NCBI GenBank assembly: GCA_013695855.1
Contig: JACCZR010000078.1
Span: forward strand, 1 to 14,804
From: Thermoleophilaceae bacterium
Lineage (GTDB): Bacteria; Actinomycetota; Thermoleophilia; Solirubrobacterales; Thermoleophilaceae
DNA: 14,804 nucleotides
Direction: 5' to 3'
Shown here: piece by piece, positions 6,563 to 14,804 of the stretch
How positions within the stretch are numbered: position 1 is the first letter of the stretch
Layout of the letters: every line of letters begins with the position of its first letter
Notes under the pieces: generated by a model
Database searches by the model: none
The model's input: only the letters and a program-made list of their open reading frames with translations
Told to the model about the DNA's origin: nothing
Translations under genes and position numbers: made by a program

Positions 6563-6961
6563 CTAAGCCCCTGATGGAGCCTCCTCGCCGCTGCGCATCG
6601 CCCGGCGCGCCAAGCGATAGGCGAAGAACAGCTGGACCGCAGCGAACGAGATCTGCAGCGCGCGCTCGGGCACCTCGTTCGCAACCACCGTGCCCACCAC
6701 CACGCCCAGCGGGCTGAGCACGCCGATCAGCAGGCCGTCGCGCAGGCGCAGGTTCCCGTAGCCACCCTGGCGGTAGGCGCCCACCGCGGCCACCCCTACG
6801 ACCGCGAACAGCGACGTGGCCTCTGCCTCCACTTGGCTCTCCTCGAGGAAGAGCACCAGCCCGGGGACGAACAGCACGCCGCCGCCCACGCCGACCAGGC
6901 CGCTGACCACACCCGCCGCGCCGCCGATCACCAGCAGGCCGATGAGGTCCGTGGCCTCCAT
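6563..6961 (-). CDS. TauE/SafE (TSUP) family half-transporter, second half
   Basis: The product is 132 aa with about four membrane segments. The N-terminal repeat signature of TauE/SafE is clear: AAGVVSGLVGVGGGVLFVP (residues 15-33). It is followed by an acidic loop, segment TSLFAVVGVAAVGAYRQGGYGN, segment LLIGVLSPLGVVVGTVVAN and an amphipathic end (LARRAMRSGEE). Full TauE/SafE proteins are about 250-270 aa and made of two such repeats; this is one repeat. The ATG abuts, in the same frame, the TAG of the preceding half (TAGATG), and no Shine-Dalgarno is visible, so it is expressed by termination-reinitiation, by amber readthrough, or is the product of a nonsense mutation or sequence error. 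The family exports sulfite, sulfoacetate or other organic anions; the substrate is unknown here. Confidence 0.85.
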   Translation of the reverse strand: MEATDLIGLLVIGGAAGVVSGLVGVGGGVLFVPGLVLFLEESQVEAEATSLFAVVGVAAVGAYRQGGYGNLRLRDGLLIGVLSPLGVVVGTVVANEVPERALQISFAAVQLFFAYRLARRAMRSGEEAPSGA

Positions 6962-7375
6962 CTACGACAGCACCAACACGATGGCCGAAGTCACAAGCAG
7001 CACGGCGAAGGCCGCCGAGACGAAGCGCTCGGGCAGCCGCTGCTGCAGCGCGGTGCCCGCCAGCACCCCGGCCACCGCCGGCGCGCCGATCAGGAGGCCG
7101 GCCAGGGGGTCGACGTTGCCGTAGAGCGCGTGCGCACCCGCTCCCAGCGCCGCGATCACGACGATCGCCGCCAGCGAGGTCCCGGTGGCCTCGCGGTCCT
7201 CGTAGGCCAGCCAGAAGATGAGCAGGGGAACGATCACCGTCCCACCCCCCACGCCGAACAACGCGCTGAACGCTCCCGCCGCGGTCCCGATCGCCGCAAG
7301 ACGGATTGATCGGTGCGGTGCTCGCCCGATCGGCGATCGGGCTGCGCTCCGCCCGCGAGGCGGGCGCGACGGCAT
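6962..7375 (-). CDS. TauE/SafE (TSUP) family half-transporter, first half
   Basis: The 137-aa product has an Arg-rich N-terminus of about 25 residues followed by a TauE/SafE repeat: GTAAGAFSALFGVGGGTVIVP (about 30-50), then ATGTSLAAIVVIAALGAGAHALYGN and PLAGLLIGAPAVAGVLAGTALQQ, ending in VLLVTSAIVLVLS. It aligns by eye with the downstream protein around the shared A-G-x(5)-G-V-G-G-G core. The two lengths sum to 269 residues, the size of a normal two-repeat transporter. The TAG that ends it falls in the linker between repeats. ATG at 7375 is the only usual start before the first membrane segment. A TAGTAT hexamer lies 8 nt upstream. Its first codons overlap a pair of DNA dyads near the divergent otsB promoter. 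Confidence 0.82.
   Translation of the reverse strand: MPSRPPRGRSAARSPIGRAPHRSIRLAAIGTAAGAFSALFGVGGGTVIVPLLIFWLAYEDREATGTSLAAIVVIAALGAGAHALYGNVDPLAGLLIGAPAVAGVLAGTALQQRLPERFVSAAFAVLLVTSAIVLVLS
7324..7366. repeat. Two adjacent perfect inverted repeats upstream of otsB
   Basis: GCCCGATC-GGC-GATCGGGC (7324-7342, 8-bp stem, 3-nt loop) and CGCCCGC-GAG-GCGGGCG (7350-7366, 7-bp stem, 3-nt loop) stand 7 nt apart. They lie inside the Arg-rich N-terminal codons of the TauE/SafE first half and just upstream of the putative otsB -10. They could be an operator or RNA hairpins in the tauE message. In DNA this GC-rich, short palindromes also occur by chance. Confidence 0.4.
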
Positions 7376-7383
7376 CGGCGGGC

Positions 7384-7389
7384 ATACTA
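7384..7389. promoter_or_regulatory. Putative shared bidirectional -10 for tauE and otsB
   Basis: The 20-bp gap between divergent starts at 7375 (minus) and 7396 (plus) holds CATACTA. Read on the minus strand it gives TAGTAT, 8 nt before ATG 7375. On the plus strand CATACT (7383-7388) lies 7 nt before GTG 7396. Neither gene has a Shine-Dalgarno, and both spacings suit leaderless starts from overlapping -10 elements. The plus-strand match is imperfect in its first base. Confidence 0.4.
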
Positions 7390-7395
7390 CGGCGG

Positions 7396-8208
7396 GTGTC
7401 CGGTGCTACCGCAGACGAGCTCGAGGAGGTGCTCGCGCCGCTGTCGCGGGACCCGGGCCGCGCGGCCATCCTGTGCGACATCGACGGCACGCTCGCGCCC
7501 ATCGTCGAGCGCGCCGACGACGCCCATGTCCCCGAGGAGTCCTCGAAGCTGCTCGGGCGCCTCGCCCGGCGCTACGGCTGCGTGGCCTGCGTGTCGGGGC
7601 GCTCGTCCTCGGAGGCGCGGCGCCTGGTCGGGGTCGGCAGCATCGTCTACGCCGGCTCGCACGGTGCCGAGCTGCTCGAGCCCGGGGCCGCGCAGGCAAC
7701 CACCGTCCCCGTCTTCGCCAGCTGGGAGGGCCGTATTCGCGAGTTCGCCGCCGAGCAGGACACGCCCGACCTGCGGGTGCTGCGCGTGCGCATGGAGGAC
7801 AAGGGCCCGATCGTGGCCTTTCACTGGCGCGGCACACCCGACGAGGAGGCCTCGCGAGCGCGGCTGGAGGGACTCGCCGCCGAGGCGGAGGCCCGCGGCC
7901 TCGGCACCCACTGGGGGCGCAAGGTGCTCGAGGTTCGCCCTCCCGTGCCCGTGGACAAGGGGCAGGCGGTGCGAACGCTGTGCGAGCGCGAGCGCCCGCG
8001 CACCGCCCTCTATGCAGGGGATGACGTCACCGACCTCGACGCCTTCGACGCCCTGGAGGCGATGAAGGACGAGGGCCTGCTCGAGGCCGCCGTCTGCGTA
8101 GGGGTGAGGTCCGACGAGGGCCCGGCGGCGATCACCGAGCGGGCCAACCTGGTGGTGGACGGCGTGCCGGGGTTCGTCGCGGTGCTCGAGGCGCTCGACG
8201 CGGCCTGA
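7396..8208 (+). CDS. otsB: Trehalose-6-phosphate phosphatase (HAD family)
   Basis: The 270-aa product dephosphorylates trehalose-6-phosphate to trehalose, the last step of the OtsA/OtsB route. HAD motifs are intact: motif I LCDIDGT with D28 and D30, motif II VSGR (S67), the GSHG loop (87-90) typical of trehalose phosphatases, lysine in DKGQAVRTL (K188), and motif IV GDDVTD (D209, D210, D213). The cap domain occupies roughly 95-185. I prefer GTG at 7396 (MSGATADELEEV) over an in-frame ATG at 7306. The extra 30 residues from 7306 are a poorly structured Arg/Ala stretch that overlaps the divergent gene, while the GTG is preceded by a CATACT hexamer. No otsA is in the window. The stop overlaps the next start (TGATG). 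Trehalose suggests osmotic or desiccation tolerance. Confidence 0.9.
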   Translation: MSGATADELEEVLAPLSRDPGRAAILCDIDGTLAPIVERADDAHVPEESSKLLGRLARRYGCVACVSGRSSSEARRLVGVGSIVYAGSHGAELLEPGAAQATTVPVFASWEGRIREFAAEQDTPDLRVLRVRMEDKGPIVAFHWRGTPDEEASRARLEGLAAEAEARGLGTHWGRKVLEVRPPVPVDKGQAVRTLCERERPRTALYAGDDVTDLDAFDALEAMKDEGLLEAAVCVGVRSDEGPAAITERANLVVDGVPGFVAVLEALDAA

Positions 8209-9020
8209 TGCGCTTCCGTGAGTTCCTGCGCGTGTCGGTGCTGCTCTGCGGCGGGGCGGCGACCGCGCTCGCTGCGTTGACGATCGTGGGCGCCAACGAG
8301 CACGACGACTTCGTGCTCGGGCTCCTCGCCGCGGGCTGGTGGGTGGTGGCGCTCGTGATCGGCGTGATCCTCGGGCGTCGCACCCGGGTCAGCGACGGCA
8401 TCGCGCGGCTGCTCAGCGCGGCCCGGACGACGACGAGCCTGCCTGAGTTGGAGCCCGGCTCGGTGCTCTTCAACCGCATGTGGCCGCTGGCGGTGTTCAC
8501 CATCGCGGCGGGAGTCGTGGGGTTCTTCCTTCCTCAGATTCCCGGCATCGCCACCGGCTACGCCATCCTGCTGGCCCTCACCGCCCGCAACCAGCACCGG
8601 GCCGTGCAGGCGATCGAGGAGCGCGACGGAATCCAGTACTGGTTCGATCGCACCCCGCCGCTGTCCGCGCCGCGCCTGGTGCGCACGCCCGGCCTGCGCC
8701 GGATCGAGCCGACTCAGGTCTTCGGCGAGGAAGCCGAGCTCTCGCGCTTGCGCAGCCGGTCGAGCTCGGGCCAGGAGCGCGTGTTGGCCACGCGCTCGGG
8801 GGTCAACCAGGCCCGCCGTGCCGTGGCCACGCCGAACGAGATCTTGTGCAGCGTGTCCACGCCGTGCGCGTCGGAGTCGACCACCAGCGTGACCCCCGCC
8901 TCGGCGGCGCCGCGGGCCAGCGTGTCGGGCAGGTCGCGGCGGTTGGGGTTCGCGTTGATCTCGAGGAACGTGCCGGTGCGGGCGGCGGCCCCGACCACGC
9001 GATCGATGTCGAGGGCGTAG
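8208..9020 (+). CDS. Small four-helix membrane protein, unknown function; frame overruns polX
   Basis: ATG at 8208 overlaps the otsB stop (TGATG), so the two are probably co-translated. Residues 1-170 look genuine: hydrophobic segments at about 10-29, 37-56, 93-108 and 112-127, a polar cytosolic loop between (RRTRVSDGIARLLSAARTTT), then a charged segment (about 128-170) with GIQYWFDRTPPLSAPRLVRTPG. I do not recognise the family. From about residue 169 (base 8714) to the stop at 9020 the frame lies antisense to the end of polX and becomes a Ser/Arg/Ala/Thr-rich string without structure, as expected of an antisense reading. The annotated end follows the only stop in frame. The functional protein may effectively end near 8715, or a stop may have been lost by mutation or sequence error. 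Reading frames either side give no nearby stop, so a simple frameshift does not fix it. Confidence 0.6.
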   Translation: MRFREFLRVSVLLCGGAATALAALTIVGANEHDDFVLGLLAAGWWVVALVIGVILGRRTRVSDGIARLLSAARTTTSLPELEPGSVLFNRMWPLAVFTIAAGVVGFFLPQIPGIATGYAILLALTARNQHRAVQAIEERDGIQYWFDRTPPLSAPRLVRTPGLRRIEPTQVFGEEAELSRLRSRSSSGQERVLATRSGVNQARRAVATPNEILCSVSTPCASESTTSVTPASAAPRASVSGRSRRLGFALISRNVPVRAAAPTTRSMSRA

Positions 9021-10453
9021 GGCTCGCGGCGGCCTATCAGCCTCCCGGTCGGGTGGCCGATCGCGTCCACCAGCGGGTGCTCCATCGCCGCGATCATCCG
9101 CGCCGTCATCTCGGCTTCCTTCATCCGAAACGAGGTGTGCAGGCTGGCGACGATCCAGTCGAGCGCCGCCAGCACCTCGTCGTCGTAGTCCAGCCGGCCG
9201 TCGGGCATCACGTTGACCTCGGTCCCGGCCAGCAGGGTGATCCCCTCGAGCTTCTCGCCGGCCTCGGCCACGCGCTCGATCTGGCGTCGCAGCTCGTCGG
9301 CCGAGACGTCGTTGCCGAATCCGTGCGAGGCCGAATGGTCGGTGATGGCCAGGTACTCGTAGCCGCGCTCGCGCGCCGCGAGGGCCATCTCGTAGATCGA
9401 GTTGCGCCCGTCGGAGGCAACGGTGTGGCAGTGAAGGTCGCCCCTGAGGTCGTCCTGGGTGATGAGCGCCGGTAGAGCGTCCTTGCGCGCGGCTTCGAGC
9501 TCACCCCTGTCCTCACGCAGCTCGGGCTCGATCCAGCTCATGCCCAACAGCGCGTAGACCTCCTGCTCGTCGGCGAAGGCGTGCGTGGTGCCGCTCTCGT
9601 CATCCAGAACGCCGTACTCGCTCACGTGCAGGCCCTTCCGCACCGCGGTGGTCCTCAAGGCCTCGTTGTGGCGGCCTGATCCGGTGAAGTGCTGGAGGAG
9701 GTTGCCAAAGCTCTCCTCGGCCACGATTCGCAGGTCCACCGGGAGGCCCTGGTGAGTGGTGCCCTTCGCTCCGGCCTCGCCCGACACGCTGACGCTCTCC
9801 AAGGCGGGGAGGGCCGTGAAGGCCTCGGCCACCGCCTTCGGGTCCGAGGCGGCCACCACCACGTCGAGATCCTTGACGCTGTCGGCCAGCCGCCGTGCGC
9901 TGCCGGCCAGCTCGGCCTTGAGCACCGCCGGGTGGTCGCGCAGGCCGTCCACGATCTCGCCCCCGATCGCCAGCGCCTGGTCGAGCAGGACCCGCGGTGT
10001 CTCGGGGCCCTTCTCCAGCGCGGCGAGCACGTTGTCGCGAGCCTTCGGGCCGAAGCCGGGAACGTCGTCGAGGCGCCCCTGCTCGGCGGCCTGCTTGAGG
10101 TCGTCGAGCGAGCCGATGCCCAGGTGCTCGTACAGCACCTTCGTGCGCTTGGGCCCAAGCCCCGGGATGCGGGTGACCTCCACGAGGCCGGCCGGGATGC
10201 GCTCCTTGAGGCGGTCGGCAGAGGGAATCGAGCCCTGCTCGAGCAGCGCGCCGATCTTGTCGGCGATGGCCTTGCCGATCCCGGGAAGCGTCTCGGCCTT
10301 GCCCTGCCGCGCCATCTCGGACACCGAGGCGCCGGAGTCGCGGATGTTCTTCGCCGCGGTGCGGTAGGCGACCACCCGGTAGGAGGAAGCCCCGTCCAGC
10401 TCGTACAGGCTGGCCAGCTCGTCGAAGTGGGAGGCGATCTCGGCGTTGCGCAC
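8714..10453 (-). CDS. polX: DNA polymerase/3'-5' exonuclease PolX (Pol X + PHP domains)
   Basis: The 579-aa product matches bacterial PolX in length and layout, a gap-filling repair polymerase fused to a PHP nuclease. Helix-hairpin-helix motifs are at 57-67 (PGIGKAIADKI), 97-107 (PGLGPKRTKVL) and 132-143 (PGFGPKARDNVL). The palm has GSARR (184-188) and the metal-binding aspartates D195 and D197 (KDLDVVV) with a third at D240 (PVDLRIV), so polymerase activity looks intact. The PHP domain shows HCH (H341, H343), D348, TDH (H373), E412 (AGTEVN), H439 (SLHT), H467 (IGHPT) and DSDAH (D528, H530), so the nuclease site looks complete too. GTG at 10453 gives the typical opening MRNAEIASHFDELASLYEL. 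It is divergent from the glycosyltransferase gene. Its C-terminal codons lie opposite the overrunning frame of the membrane protein at 8208. Confidence 0.95.
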   Translation of the reverse strand: MRNAEIASHFDELASLYELDGASSYRVVAYRTAAKNIRDSGASVSEMARQGKAETLPGIGKAIADKIGALLEQGSIPSADRLKERIPAGLVEVTRIPGLGPKRTKVLYEHLGIGSLDDLKQAAEQGRLDDVPGFGPKARDNVLAALEKGPETPRVLLDQALAIGGEIVDGLRDHPAVLKAELAGSARRLADSVKDLDVVVAASDPKAVAEAFTALPALESVSVSGEAGAKGTTHQGLPVDLRIVAEESFGNLLQHFTGSGRHNEALRTTAVRKGLHVSEYGVLDDESGTTHAFADEQEVYALLGMSWIEPELREDRGELEAARKDALPALITQDDLRGDLHCHTVASDGRNSIYEMALAARERGYEYLAITDHSASHGFGNDVSADELRRQIERVAEAGEKLEGITLLAGTEVNVMPDGRLDYDDEVLAALDWIVASLHTSFRMKEAEMTARMIAAMEHPLVDAIGHPTGRLIGRREPYALDIDRVVGAAARTGTFLEINANPNRRDLPDTLARGAAEAGVTLVVDSDAHGVDTLHKISFGVATARRAWLTPERVANTRSWPELDRLRKRESSASSPKT

Positions 10454-10461
10454 GCGGCGCT

Positions 10462-10468
10462 TAGGGTA
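10462..10468. promoter_or_regulatory. Putative shared bidirectional -10 for polX and the glycosyltransferase
   Basis: TAGGGTA lies in the 21-bp gap between divergent starts. Plus strand: TAGGGT (10462-10467), 7 nt, TTG at 10475. Minus strand: TACCCT (10468-10463), 9 nt, GTG at 10453. Both match TANNNT, and neither start has a Shine-Dalgarno. This fits two leaderless transcripts from one symmetric element. Confidence 0.42.
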
Positions 10469-10474
10469 GGCCGC

Positions 10475-11191
10475 TTGTCAGGCACGTGGCTGATCCTGCC
10501 GACCTACAACGAAGCCGACAACCTCGAGAGCATGGTTCGCGCCGCGCTGCCGCGGCTGGCCGAGGCGGCACCCGAGCACCACATCCTGGTGGTGGACGAC
10601 AACTCCCCCGACGGCACGGGCCGCATCGCCGACCGCCTCGCCGGGGAGCTGGCGGAGCTCGAGGTGCTCCACCGGCCCGGAAAGCAGGGCCTGGGGCGTG
10701 CCTACCTGGCCGGCTTCGCGCGCGCGTTGGAGGGCGGAGCCGAGCTGGTGCTGGAGATGGACTGCGACTTCTCACACGACCCCGCCGACCTGCCGCGGCT
10801 GATCCGCGCGACCGCCGACGCCGACCTCGTCCTGGGCTCGCGCTACGTGCCCGGCGGCGGGGTGCAGGACTGGGGACTGATACGCAGGGCACTCAGCCGC
10901 GGGGGCTCGCTGTACGCGCAGGTGCTGCTGGCGCTGCCGGTGCGGGACCTGACGGGTGGCTTCAAATGCTTTCGTCGCAACGTGCTCGAGGGGGTGGACC
11001 TCGCGGGGATCGCGGCGGACGGCTATGGGTTCCAGATCGAGGTGACCTACCGGGCGGTCCGTGCCGGCTACCGCGTCACCGAGCTGCCGATCCTCTTCCG
11101 GGAACGCAGGGTGGGACAATCGAAGATGTCGGCCCGCATCGCCCTGGAGGCAGTGTGGAAGGTGCCTGCTCTGAGGTTCCGCCGAGGCTAG
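10475..11191 (+). CDS. Polyprenol/dolichol-phosphate mannose synthase-like glycosyltransferase (GT2)
   Basis: The 238-aa product is a single GT-A domain of the DPM1 type, which transfers a sugar, typically mannose from GDP-mannose, to polyprenyl phosphate at the cytosolic face of the membrane, for use by mannosyltransferases outside. Visible motifs are LPTYNEADNLE (9-18), VVDDNSPDGTG (39-49), the metal-binding MDCDFSHDP (D96, D98), LGSRYVPGG (120-128), LTGGFKCFRR (159-168), DGYGFQIE (182-189) and ERRVGQSKM (210-218). No C-terminal membrane helices follow, so it is the short soluble DPM1-like form. The start is TTG at 10475, because any extension upstream runs antisense through polX; a TAGGGT hexamer sits 7 nt before it. 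The sugar and lipid acceptor are inferred from family. Confidence 0.9.
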   Translation: MSGTWLILPTYNEADNLESMVRAALPRLAEAAPEHHILVVDDNSPDGTGRIADRLAGELAELEVLHRPGKQGLGRAYLAGFARALEGGAELVLEMDCDFSHDPADLPRLIRATADADLVLGSRYVPGGGVQDWGLIRRALSRGGSLYAQVLLALPVRDLTGGFKCFRRNVLEGVDLAGIAADGYGFQIEVTYRAVRAGYRVTELPILFRERRVGQSKMSARIALEAVWKVPALRFRRG

Positions 11192-11201
11192 GGGCCGACG
11201 C

Positions 11202-11207
11202 TATACT
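11202..11207 (+). promoter_or_regulatory. Putative -10 element of the trxA promoter
   Basis: TATACT is a near-consensus -10 directly after the glycosyltransferase stop (11191). It is followed by an unusually AT-rich stretch for this window and then a Shine-Dalgarno, implying a leader of roughly 25 nt. A clear -35 is not visible. Confidence 0.5.
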
Positions 11208-11226
11208 TCATTTTGTAAAGCGACTT

Positions 11227-11233
11227 AGAGGAG
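11227..11233 (+). promoter_or_regulatory. Shine-Dalgarno of trxA
   Basis: AGAGGAG lies 5 nt before GTG at 11239 and 3 nt before an out-of-frame ATG at 11237. The spacing favours the GTG, which is in frame with thioredoxin. Confidence 0.6.
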
Positions 11234-11238
11234 CGCAT

Positions 11239-11562
11239 GTGGCAGCAGTCGACGAGGTGACCGACAACAACTTCCAGGCCGAGGTGCTCGAGTCCGCCGA
11301 GCCCGTGCTGGTCGACTTCTGGGCGCCGTGGTGCGGGCCCTGCCGCGTGGTGGCCCCCCAGCTCGAGGAGCTCAACAACGAGCGCGAGGACGTCCGCGTG
11401 GTGAAGCTCAACGTGGACGACAACCCCAGCACGGCGGCGCGCTACAACATCATGGCCATTCCGACGCTCCTGCTGTTCAAGGGCGGGAACGTGGCTCACA
11501 CGATCCAGGGCGCGCTGCCCAAGCAGCGGCTCGTGGCCGAGATCGAGCCCGTCCTGGCGTAG
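11239..11562 (+). CDS. trxA: Thioredoxin
   Basis: The 107-aa product is a classical cytosolic thioredoxin, a general disulfide reductase recycled by thioredoxin reductase. The active site is FWAPWCGPCR, with redox cysteines C32 and C35. The cis-proline is P75 in MAIPTLLLF, and GGN and the C-terminal helix follow in the usual places. GTG at 11239 is preferred (MAAVDEVTDNNF). A second in-frame GTG nine bases upstream of the TDNNF codons could give a slightly shorter N-terminus. A separate ATG at 11237 opens only a 7-codon frame ending at 11260. The gene has its own TATACT -10 and Shine-Dalgarno, unlike the apparently leaderless genes nearby. The tautomerase-like gene follows after 3 nt. Confidence 0.96.
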   Translation: MAAVDEVTDNNFQAEVLESAEPVLVDFWAPWCGPCRVVAPQLEELNNEREDVRVVKLNVDDNPSTAARYNIMAIPTLLLFKGGNVAHTIQGALPKQRLVAEIEPVLA

Positions 11563-11565
11563 CCG

Positions 11566-11745
11566 GTGCCGTACGTGACGGTCGAGTGGTTCGAGGGCCG
11601 CTCGACCGACCAGAAGCGAGAGCTTGCGGAGCGGATCACCGAGGCCCTGACCGAGGTGGCGGGCACGCCCGCCGACCAGGTATGGATCCGCTTCGTGGAC
11701 TCGCCGCCCGGCGACTGGGCAATGGGCGGCGAGCTGAAGGGCTGA
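11566..11745 (+). CDS. 4-oxalocrotonate tautomerase-like small protein
   Basis: A 59-aa frame starts at GTG 11566, 3 nt after the trxA stop. It reads MPYVTVEWFEGRSTDQKREL and ends DWAMGGELKG, and fits the 4-oxalocrotonate tautomerase family (about 60 residues, beta-alpha-beta, active as hexamers). The catalytic Pro follows the initiator Met, so it becomes Pro-1 after Met removal. R11 (processed numbering) is present, and W50 stands where Phe-50 is found in the classic enzyme. Position 39, Arg in classic 4-OT, is Trp here, with an Arg at 41, so the substrate is probably not 4-oxalocrotonate. These enzymes shift enol/keto double bonds; the true substrate is unknown. The tight spacing implies co-transcription and probably coupled translation with trxA. 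Confidence 0.82.
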   Translation: MPYVTVEWFEGRSTDQKRELAERITEALTEVAGTPADQVWIRFVDSPPGDWAMGGELKG

Positions 11746-11785
11746 CGCCCGCGCGCCGCGCTGGGAGCGCCCCTTGCCGCGGGCG
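11746..11785. terminator. Nested inverted repeats between convergent genes
   Basis: An 8-bp perfect inverted repeat, CGCCCGCG (11746-11753) and CGCGGGCG (11778-11785), encloses a smaller hairpin GCGCT-GGG-AGCGC (11758-11770). It fills most of the gap between the tautomerase stop and the ileS stop, where a bidirectional terminator would be expected. There is no T-tract, and GC richness makes chance pairing likely. Confidence 0.32.
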
Positions 11786-11805
11786 ATGAGCACGGCTGAG
11801 AAGCC

Positions 11806-14804
<2,999 letters not shown>

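Noticed and set aside
6552..7502. Long minus-strand frame of 316 codons over the TauE/SafE region
   Set aside because: Gly/Arg-rich reading in a shifted frame of the two clear TauE/SafE halves, crossing into otsB antisense.
9689..10474. N-terminal extension of the glycosyltransferase frame upstream of 10475
   Set aside because: It is antisense through polX. The GT-A fold begins directly after the TTG at 10475.
10486..11238. N-terminal extension of the thioredoxin frame
   Set aside because: Arg/Gly/Pro-rich out-of-frame reading of the glycosyltransferase gene. Thioredoxin starts after the Shine-Dalgarno at 11227.

Overview
This is a very GC-rich stretch of bacterial chromosome, densely packed with mostly housekeeping genes. 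Gene content, frequent GTG/TTG starts, a CtaG-type oxidase assembly protein, partner-switching regulators and a eukaryotic-like IleS point to Actinomycetota. My best guess is a deep branch such as Thermoleophilia (Solirubrobacter-like), but that placement is an inference. I see no mobile elements, CRISPR arrays, tRNA or rRNA genes.

Layout. (1) 1-194, minus: 5' end of a small unidentified membrane protein that runs off the window. (2) 372-3110, plus: a three-gene run of a thioredoxin-fold lipoprotein with a CX4C motif, a CDF zinc-type exporter and a CtaG-family protein. It looks like an envelope metal or cytochrome oxidase assembly unit. (3) 3115-3513, minus: an RsbW-like anti-sigma kinase. 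(4) 3567-4727, plus: an amidohydrolase-2 family metal hydrolase. (5) 7375 down to 4732, minus: two half-length TauE/SafE proteins separated by one in-frame TAG, a STAS anti-sigma antagonist, an RpoD-like sigma factor and a small UspA-like protein, with overlapping starts and stops among the last three. (6) 7396-9020, plus: trehalose-6-phosphate phosphatase followed by a small membrane protein whose frame runs about 300 bp into the opposing polX. (7) 10453 down to 8714, minus: a complete PolX with polymerase and PHP domains. (8) 10475-11745, plus: a DPM1-like glycosyltransferase, thioredoxin, and a 59-residue 4-oxalocrotonate-tautomerase-like gene. (9) 14804 down to 11806, minus: most of ileS, with the N-terminus outside the window.

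The most coherent signal not explained by gene calls is a repeated promoter/start arrangement. At most first-in-operon genes a TANNNT-like hexamer lies 7-9 nt before a GTG, TTG or ATG with no Shine-Dalgarno sequence (starts at 194, 3567, 6541, 7375, 7396, 10453 and 10475). This is what leaderless transcripts would need. At two divergent gene pairs one symmetric hexamer appears to serve both directions. Genes inside operons, and trxA, have recognisable Shine-Dalgarno sequences instead.

The other points that deserve a look are the linkage of an RpoD-like sigma factor to partner-switching components, the TauE/SafE transporter split by a single amber codon, and the CX4C thioredoxin lipoprotein next to CtaG. 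I found no clearly new multi-gene system; most of the region is ordinary core genome.
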